In this document: positions 59,724 to 64,000 of the stretch, piece after piece
Layout: every line of letters begins with the position of its first letter
How positions within the stretch are numbered: position 1 is the first letter of the stretch
Origin: Microbispora sp. NBC_01189
Lineage (GTDB): Bacteria > Actinomycetota > Actinomycetes > Streptosporangiales > Streptosporangiaceae
Length of the DNA: 64,000 nt
Assembly (NCBI RefSeq): GCF_036010665.1
Contig: NZ_CP108581.1
Coordinates: forward strand, 7,125,501-7,189,500
Reading direction: 5' to 3'
Notes under the pieces: model-generated
Told to the model about the DNA's origin: nothing
Databases searched by the model: none
Seen by the model: the letters and a program-made list of their open reading frames with translations, nothing else
Made by a program: the position numbers and the translations under genes

Positions 59724-61502
59724 TTACTTGACGCCCATGCCGAGGTAGTCGTACATGCCGTACGCCTCGTTGACGAAGATGTTCGTCGCGTTCTTGCTCC
59801 GCACGAGCAGGGTCTTCGTCCACACGTTCGGTAGGACGAAGGCGTCCTCCATGACCTTCTTGTCGATCTGCGTCCAGATCGCGTTGCGGGCGTCGGTGTC
59901 GGTCTCCAGCATCGCCTGGTCCACGAGCTTGTTGACCTCGGGGTCGCGGACGCTGATGTTGGAGGAGCCGCCGGTCTCACGGATGACGCGGCTGTCCACG
60001 ATCTGCTGCAGGAAGCCGAAGCCGTCGGGCCAGTCGGACTGCCAGCCGTTCATGGCCAGGCCGATCTTGTTGTCCTTGGCGTAGCCCGGCTTGCCGGCGT
60101 ACAGCGCGAAGTAGTCGGCCTGCGGGAACGGCTTGAGCGTGAGCTTGATGCCGACCCGGCCGAGCGACTGCTGCAGCGCCTCGGCGGCCGCCTTCTCCTT
60201 CGGCCGCTCGGCGCGGTAGGAGATGTTGGTCTCGAAGCCGCCCGGCTGGCCGCAGGCGGTCAGCGCCTCCTTGGCCTTGTCCAGGTCGCCCTTGTTGTCG
60301 GCGCCCGGCGGGTAAAGGTTGAAGTCCTCGTGACCGGGGATCGCCGGCGGCAGCATGCTGGTCGCGATCTGCCCGCCGGAGAACTCGCCGCCCCAGGCGG
60401 TCTGGAGGGCCACCTTGTCCACGGCGTACTGGACGGCCTTGCGGCAGTCGATGTTGTCGAACGGCGGGACGTTGCCGTTGATCGAGGTGTACCAGAGGCG
60501 GGTGCTGGTCGGGTTGTCGGCGTTGGCCTTCATCGCGGGGTCGGACAGGACCCGGCCGAGGGCCGCCGACTGCACGCCGATGCCCGCGACGTCGATGTCG
60601 AGGTCACCGGAGAGGATCCGGTTGTCGATGTCGTCGGCGTTGACGTTGGTGGAGACCTCGTAGCCGTCCGGCAGCGCCTTGCGGTTCGGGTCGGTCGCCG
60701 CGTCCCACTGGTCGTTGCGAACGAGCGTGAAGCCCTTGCCGATCTCGTTCTTCTCGAACTTGTACGGCCCGGTGGCGATGATGTGTTCCTTGTACTTCGC
60801 GCCGGTGTCCTTGTCCTTGGGGACCGGGATCGTGGCGGGAAGCTGGGCGAAGTAGTCGAAGTTGCTCAGCGGCTGCTTGAGGTGGAAGACGATCGTGTAG
60901 TCGTCGGGCGTCTCGATCGCGCTGTCGGTGTTGACGTCCTTGGACTTGTACGCGCCCTTGTAGTCCTTCGGCCAGGCGAGGAAGTCGTTGAAGTAGGTGT
61001 ACCCGTCGGGGAACACCTCCTTGTCGAACGACCGCTCCACGGCGTACTTCACGTCCTTGGACGTGACCGGAGTGCCGTCCTCGAACTTGACGCCCTTCTT
61101 GATCTTGTACGTCCAGGTCTTGGCGTCGTCGCTCGGCGTGCCCATGTCCTCGGCGAGGTCGGGGGCGAGCTGGTTGCCCTCCTTGCCCACCGCCGACTTG
61201 AACATCAGCAGCGACCGGCCGTACAGCCGGACGAAGTTCCAGGAGTAGCCGTAGTAGGTGTCACCCGGGTCGAGGGAGTCCCAGTCACCGCCGTTGGCGA
61301 ACTTGAGGATGCCGCCCTTCTTGTCCGAGGGGTTGACCACCCCCGTCATCGCGGCGTTGAACTCGCTCTTCGAGTCCGGGCCACCGGCCGCGGCGCCGCC
61401 GGAGGACGACGGCGTGCCGCTGCCCGAACCGCCGCCACAGGCGGCCACGGCGAGGGCGAGCACGGCGCCGGTGGCGGCCATGCCCAGTCTTCTTCTTAGC
61501 AT
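59724..61502 (-). CDS. Solute-binding lipoprotein (family 5 peptide-type)
   Basis: A 592-residue extracellular binding protein. The signal peptide MLRRRLGMAATGAVLALAVAACGGG ends in a lipobox. A Gly/Ser linker follows, then family SBP_bac_5 blocks: WTYKIKKGVKFEDGTPVTSKDVKYAVERSF, ATGPYKFEKNEIGKGFTLVRND, NIDCRKAVQYAVDKVALQ and MNGWQSDWPDGFGFLQQI. It delivers peptides or similar ligands to the transporter. It sits between the two permease genes. Confidence 0.95.
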   Translation of the reverse strand: MLRRRLGMAATGAVLALAVAACGGGSGSGTPSSSGGAAAGGPDSKSEFNAAMTGVVNPSDKKGGILKFANGGDWDSLDPGDTYYGYSWNFVRLYGRSLLMFKSAVGKEGNQLAPDLAEDMGTPSDDAKTWTYKIKKGVKFEDGTPVTSKDVKYAVERSFDKEVFPDGYTYFNDFLAWPKDYKGAYKSKDVNTDSAIETPDDYTIVFHLKQPLSNFDYFAQLPATIPVPKDKDTGAKYKEHIIATGPYKFEKNEIGKGFTLVRNDQWDAATDPNRKALPDGYEVSTNVNADDIDNRILSGDLDIDVAGIGVQSAALGRVLSDPAMKANADNPTSTRLWYTSINGNVPPFDNIDCRKAVQYAVDKVALQTAWGGEFSGGQIATSMLPPAIPGHEDFNLYPPGADNKGDLDKAKEALTACGQPGGFETNISYRAERPKEKAAAEALQQSLGRVGIKLTLKPFPQADYFALYAGKPGYAKDNKIGLAMNGWQSDWPDGFGFLQQIVDSRVIRETGGSSNISVRDPEVNKLVDQAMLETDTDARNAIWTQIDKKVMEDAFVLPNVWTKTLLVRSKNATNIFVNEAYGMYDYLGMGVK

Positions 61503-61573
61503 TGCAAACCCCTTGGTGATGGGAGCCGGGGAGACATTACGAGGGCCGGGGACTTTACGGGAGGGGGGAGGGC

Positions 61574-62563
61574 TCAGCGGGCCTTCGGGTCGAGAGCGTC
61601 CCGCAGGCCGTCGCCGAACAGGTTGAACGCCAGGACCGTGATGAAGATCGCCATGCCGGGGAAGAACATGAAGTGCGGGATCGTGTAGAACCGCACCGCG
61701 TCCGACAGCATGCCGCCCCAGGTGGGGGTGGGCGGGCGCACGCCGACGCCGAGGAACGACAGCGCCGCCTCGAACAACACGTTCGTGGGGATCAGCAGCG
61801 TCGAGTAGACGAGGACCGGCGCGATCAGGTTCGGCAGCAGTTCGCGGAAGATGATGTACGGCCCGCGCGCCCCGAGGCTGCGCGCCGCGTCCACGAACTC
61901 ACGCTCGCGCAGCGACAGCGTCTGCCCCCGGATGATCCGCCCGATGTACGGCCAGTTGAAGAAGCCGATGATGAACACCAGCAGTGCGACGCGCAGCGTG
62001 TCGCCGGCCAGGCCGAACGCCGAGTCGGGGACGGTGCCCGCCAGCGCGATCGCGAAGACCAGGAGCGGGAACGCCAGGAAGACGTCCATCGTCTTGCTGA
62101 TGATCGAATCGACCAGGCCGCCGAAGTAACCGGCGGTGACCCCGAGCAGGGTGCCGATGACCACCGAGAGCAGCGTGGCCAGAAAGGCGATGAGCAGCGA
62201 GATCCGCGCGCCGTACACGACCCGGCTGAAGATGTCGCGGCCGTTCACCGGCTCGATGCCGAACAGGTGCTGGGCGCCGATGCCGGTGCCCGTCTTGGGC
62301 GCCATCGTGGAGGAGTCGATGAGGTCGGAGTTGAACTGCGTCGGGTCCTGCCCGAACGCCCCGACGATCAACGGCGCGAAGACGGCGACCAGGATCAGGA
62401 AGACGACGATCAGGCCGCCCCCCAGGGCGACCTTGTCGCGCCTGAGCCGCATCCAGGCGATCTGGCCGAGCGAGCGGCCCTGGATGGGAGCGCCGCCCGC
62501 TGTGACGACGGCTTCCGGCTCGGCCCGCATCTCCTGACCGGAGACGTCGAGAGGGGCGCTCAC
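61574..62563 (-). CDS. Peptide-type ABC transporter permease (OppC/DppC-like)
   Basis: A 329-residue permease starting at GTG 62563 with GGAGG 6-8 nt upstream. It has the N-terminal OppC segment (SLGQIAWMRLRRDKVALGGGLIVVFLILVAVFAPLI), then FGIEPVNGRDIFSRVVYGARISL. The EAA loop is SLREREFVDAARSLGARGPYIIFRELLPNLI, and SFLGVGVRPPTPTWGGML follows. It is the first gene of the five-gene operon (C, binding protein, B, D, F). Confidence 0.95.
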   Translation of the reverse strand: MSAPLDVSGQEMRAEPEAVVTAGGAPIQGRSLGQIAWMRLRRDKVALGGGLIVVFLILVAVFAPLIVGAFGQDPTQFNSDLIDSSTMAPKTGTGIGAQHLFGIEPVNGRDIFSRVVYGARISLLIAFLATLLSVVIGTLLGVTAGYFGGLVDSIISKTMDVFLAFPLLVFAIALAGTVPDSAFGLAGDTLRVALLVFIIGFFNWPYIGRIIRGQTLSLREREFVDAARSLGARGPYIIFRELLPNLIAPVLVYSTLLIPTNVLFEAALSFLGVGVRPPTPTWGGMLSDAVRFYTIPHFMFFPGMAIFITVLAFNLFGDGLRDALDPKAR

Positions 62564-62944
62564 CAGGCCCCTCCGGGCCCGCCTGTGGCCGGCGTGCGGC
62601 GGGCGGCGCACTCAGGAGAGCCGGAGTACGGCGCTGAGGCGGAGGAGCGAAGTTCGCTCATGACCTTGCTTCGCGCGGCCATTTGGTGTACGGCCCCCTG
62701 GGTCCCAGACGACATTGTCCAGCGGGGTCCGCTGTGTACGGCTCCCGCAAACGGACAATGTATGCGTTGAGCTGGGATGACCAGTACCCAGAGCCGGCCT
62801 GTGGCTCAACTGTGATTCACCAGAAACTTATTCGTGTTGATCTTGAAAGGATTGTCGGAGTCCCGTTTCGATTGTGTCGTGGAACTGTAACATTGCACCC
62901 AGGAGTAACTTGGTCCCACGATGTGGGATGTTCGGCGTGGGGGC
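62564..62944. promoter_or_regulatory. Upstream region of the ABC importer operon with inverted repeat
   Basis: About 380 bp with no gene, unusually AT-rich at 62815-62930. ACATTGTCC (62712-62720) and GGACAATGT (62753-62761) form a perfect 9-bp inverted repeat with a 32-nt spacer, about 150-200 bp before the operon start. GTACGGC-type sequence accompanies each arm. It could be a regulator site or an RNA hairpin in a long leader. No confident -10/-35 was assigned. Confidence 0.45.
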
Positions 62945-63472
62945 TCAGCCGATGCCGCGCCGCTTCAGGATGTCCTCGATCTCGGAGAAATCATCCGCCG
63001 CGGCCTGTTCGACCTGACGTGGCGCCGCCTTCGCGGTCTGCACCTTCTTGGGCGCTTCAGCCTTGGGCGTTCCAGCCTTGGGCGTTCCAGCCGTGGGCGT
63101 TCCAGCCGTGGGCGCGGCGGCCGGTGCCGCCTCGGCCGCGCCGGGACGGGCCGTACGGGCCCGTGCCAGCGAGCGGCCGCGCATCGCGCCGGACACGACG
63201 AACAGCACCGCCGACAGCCCCGCCACCGCCACGCCGGCCCAGGCGAGCGGTGACAGCACCAGGCCGGTCACGAAGCTCACGGCGGCCGTGCCGATGGTCC
63301 AGAGCGCGGCCTGCGCGCCGGTGAGATAGGCGGCCAGCGGCAGCAGGGACCAGGCGGCGGCCCGCAGGCCCGCGGCCGCTCCCCTGCGGCGGAAGGCCAG
63401 ATAGGTGAGCACGAGTCCCACCGCGGTCAGGCCGCCGCACACCGGCAGCCAGGCGATGTCGTTGTAATTCAT
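62945..63472 (-). CDS. Small polytopic membrane protein with Pro/Thr repeat linker
   Basis: A 175-residue protein. Three hydrophobic segments lie in residues ~5-95 (WLPVCGGLTAVGLVLTYLAF; SLLPLAAYLTGAQAALWTIG; WAGVAVAGLSAVLFVVSG). A repeat linker (GTPTAGTPKAGTPKAEAPKK) and a conserved-looking acidic end (DDFSEIEDILKRRGIG) follow. No known family function is recognised. It lies alone upstream of the importer operon. Confidence 0.75.
   Translation of the reverse strand: MNYNDIAWLPVCGGLTAVGLVLTYLAFRRRGAAAGLRAAAWSLLPLAAYLTGAQAALWTIGTAAVSFVTGLVLSPLAWAGVAVAGLSAVLFVVSGAMRGRSLARARTARPGAAEAAPAAAPTAGTPTAGTPKAGTPKAEAPKKVQTAKAAPRQVEQAAADDFSEIEDILKRRGIG
63048..63114. repeat. 15-nt tandem repeat in the membrane-protein linker
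   Basis: About 4.5 copies of TTGGGCGTTCCAGCC (plus-strand sense) encode five-residue Gly-Thr-Pro-Lys/Thr-Ala repeats in frame. Confidence 0.85.
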
Positions 63473-63546
63473 GGCGGGGCCCCTTCGTCACGTATCTCCA
63501 TCCTGGCATCCGCGACGCGATCATGCGGGGCCCGCGCCACCCCGAT

Positions 63547-64000
63547 TCAGCGGACGAGCGCCCGGAGGAAGTTCACGTCCACGTCGAGCAGTGACGGCAT
63601 GACGACCCGCCCCGGCGCCTGCGCGATCGGCAGCACGCTCGGCACGGCGACGACCCGGCAGCCGGCCGCCGACGCCGACGCCACGCCGTTCGGCGAGTCC
63701 TCCAGCGCGACGCACCGCCCCGGGTCCACCGACAGCAGGCCCGCCGCGGTGAGGTACGGCTCCGGGTGGGGCTTGGTGCACGTGACGTCGTCGGCCGTCA
63801 CGATCACTTCGAAGTGCTCCCGGCCCACGGCCTTGAGCACCGCGTCGGCGATGATCCGCAGCGACGACGTGACGAGCGCGGTGCGCACCCCGTGGTCGGC
63901 GAGCCCCCGCAGCAGGTCCAGGGCTCCCGGCATCGGCGTCACGTCGGCCGACAGCCTGCTCTCCATCCCGTCGAGCAGCCACTGCCCCACCACCATGGGA
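63547..64000 (-). CDS. HAD-superfamily hydrolase, N-terminally cut by the window
   Basis: The frame is open to the window edge, so the N-terminal DxD motif lies outside. Visible parts are PMPGALDLLRGLADHGVRTALVTSSLRII (motif II Ser/Thr), the motif III Lys in TCTKPHPEPYL, and the motif IV acids in CVALEDSPNGVASASAAGCRVVAVPS. This is the beta-phosphoglucomutase-like subgroup, mostly sugar-phosphate phosphatases or mutases. ATG 63996 is internal to the fold and unlikely to be the real start. Confidence 0.88.
   Translation of the reverse strand, partial: PMVVGQWLLDGMESRLSADVTPMPGALDLLRGLADHGVRTALVTSSLRIIADAVLKAVGREHFEVIVTADDVTCTKPHPEPYLTAAGLLSVDPGRCVALEDSPNGVASASAAGCRVVAVPSVLPIAQAPGRVVMPSLLDVDVNFLRALVR

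Noticed and set aside
62612-62809. 65-codon minus-strand frame upstream of the importer operon
   Set aside because: It spans the inverted repeat, has mixed composition and no ribosome site; treated as regulatory DNA.

Overview
The window is high-GC actinobacterial chromosome. It carries a complete Pup-proteasome gene set (pup, prcB, prcA, arc, dop, pafA, pafB, pafC) together with tatA/tatC, helY and trmI, and several promoters look leaderless. This combination is typical of Actinomycetota. Large secondary-metabolite capacity and gene order suggest a filamentous actinomycete, possibly Streptosporangiales; that placement is inference. I saw no rRNA, tRNA or CRISPR array.

Layout. 1-1173: the 3' end of an RNB-type ribonuclease and a frameshifted membrane-protein gene. 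1068-16086: a compact biosynthetic cluster. Its minus-strand arm reads P450, fatty-acyl-AMP ligase, ACP-KS-AT-KR-ACP polyketide synthase, a second PKS with a KS but no ACP and a dead AT, then GDP-mannose 4,6-dehydratase. Its plus-strand arm has a glycosyltransferase and a second P450. Read together, a fatty acid is activated as acyl-AMP, loaded onto the N-terminal ACP, extended and reduced once, then probably hydroxylated and glycosylated. No thioesterase, regulator, transporter or second deoxysugar enzyme is visible, so the product is unknown. 16130-25495: conserved core genes (helY, lipid kinase, tatC, tatA, pafBC, DUF3866, DUF3291, a Cys-rich winged-helix regulator). 25512-28161: a decayed TnpB element and a secreted chitosanase.

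28280-45884: the proteasome neighbourhood (FKBP lipoprotein, pafA, a lipoprotein, prcA, prcB, pup, dop, arc, trmI). All of these are on the minus strand, but plus-strand genes interrupt them: an oxidoreductase, an orphan GH38 C-terminal half, a PAP2 protein and a kinase-like protein. Pup is therefore separated from prcBA by about 5 kb of opposite-strand genes. 46004-56275: tandem GNAT protein, a PfkB kinase/aminotransferase pair divergent from a TetR regulator, an FHA protein, a site-2-type protease, a RecB-like nuclease and a two-component system. 56438-62563: a five-gene peptide-type ABC importer. 62945-64000: a small membrane protein and the 3' part of a HAD hydrolase.

Two sequence-level patterns recur. 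First, several gene junctions carry micro-ORFs whose stop and start codons overlap the flanking genes; two of them copy the first residues of the next gene. Second, many genes have a TANNNT hexamer 6-7 nt before the start codon, which indicates leaderless mRNAs and helped choose starts.
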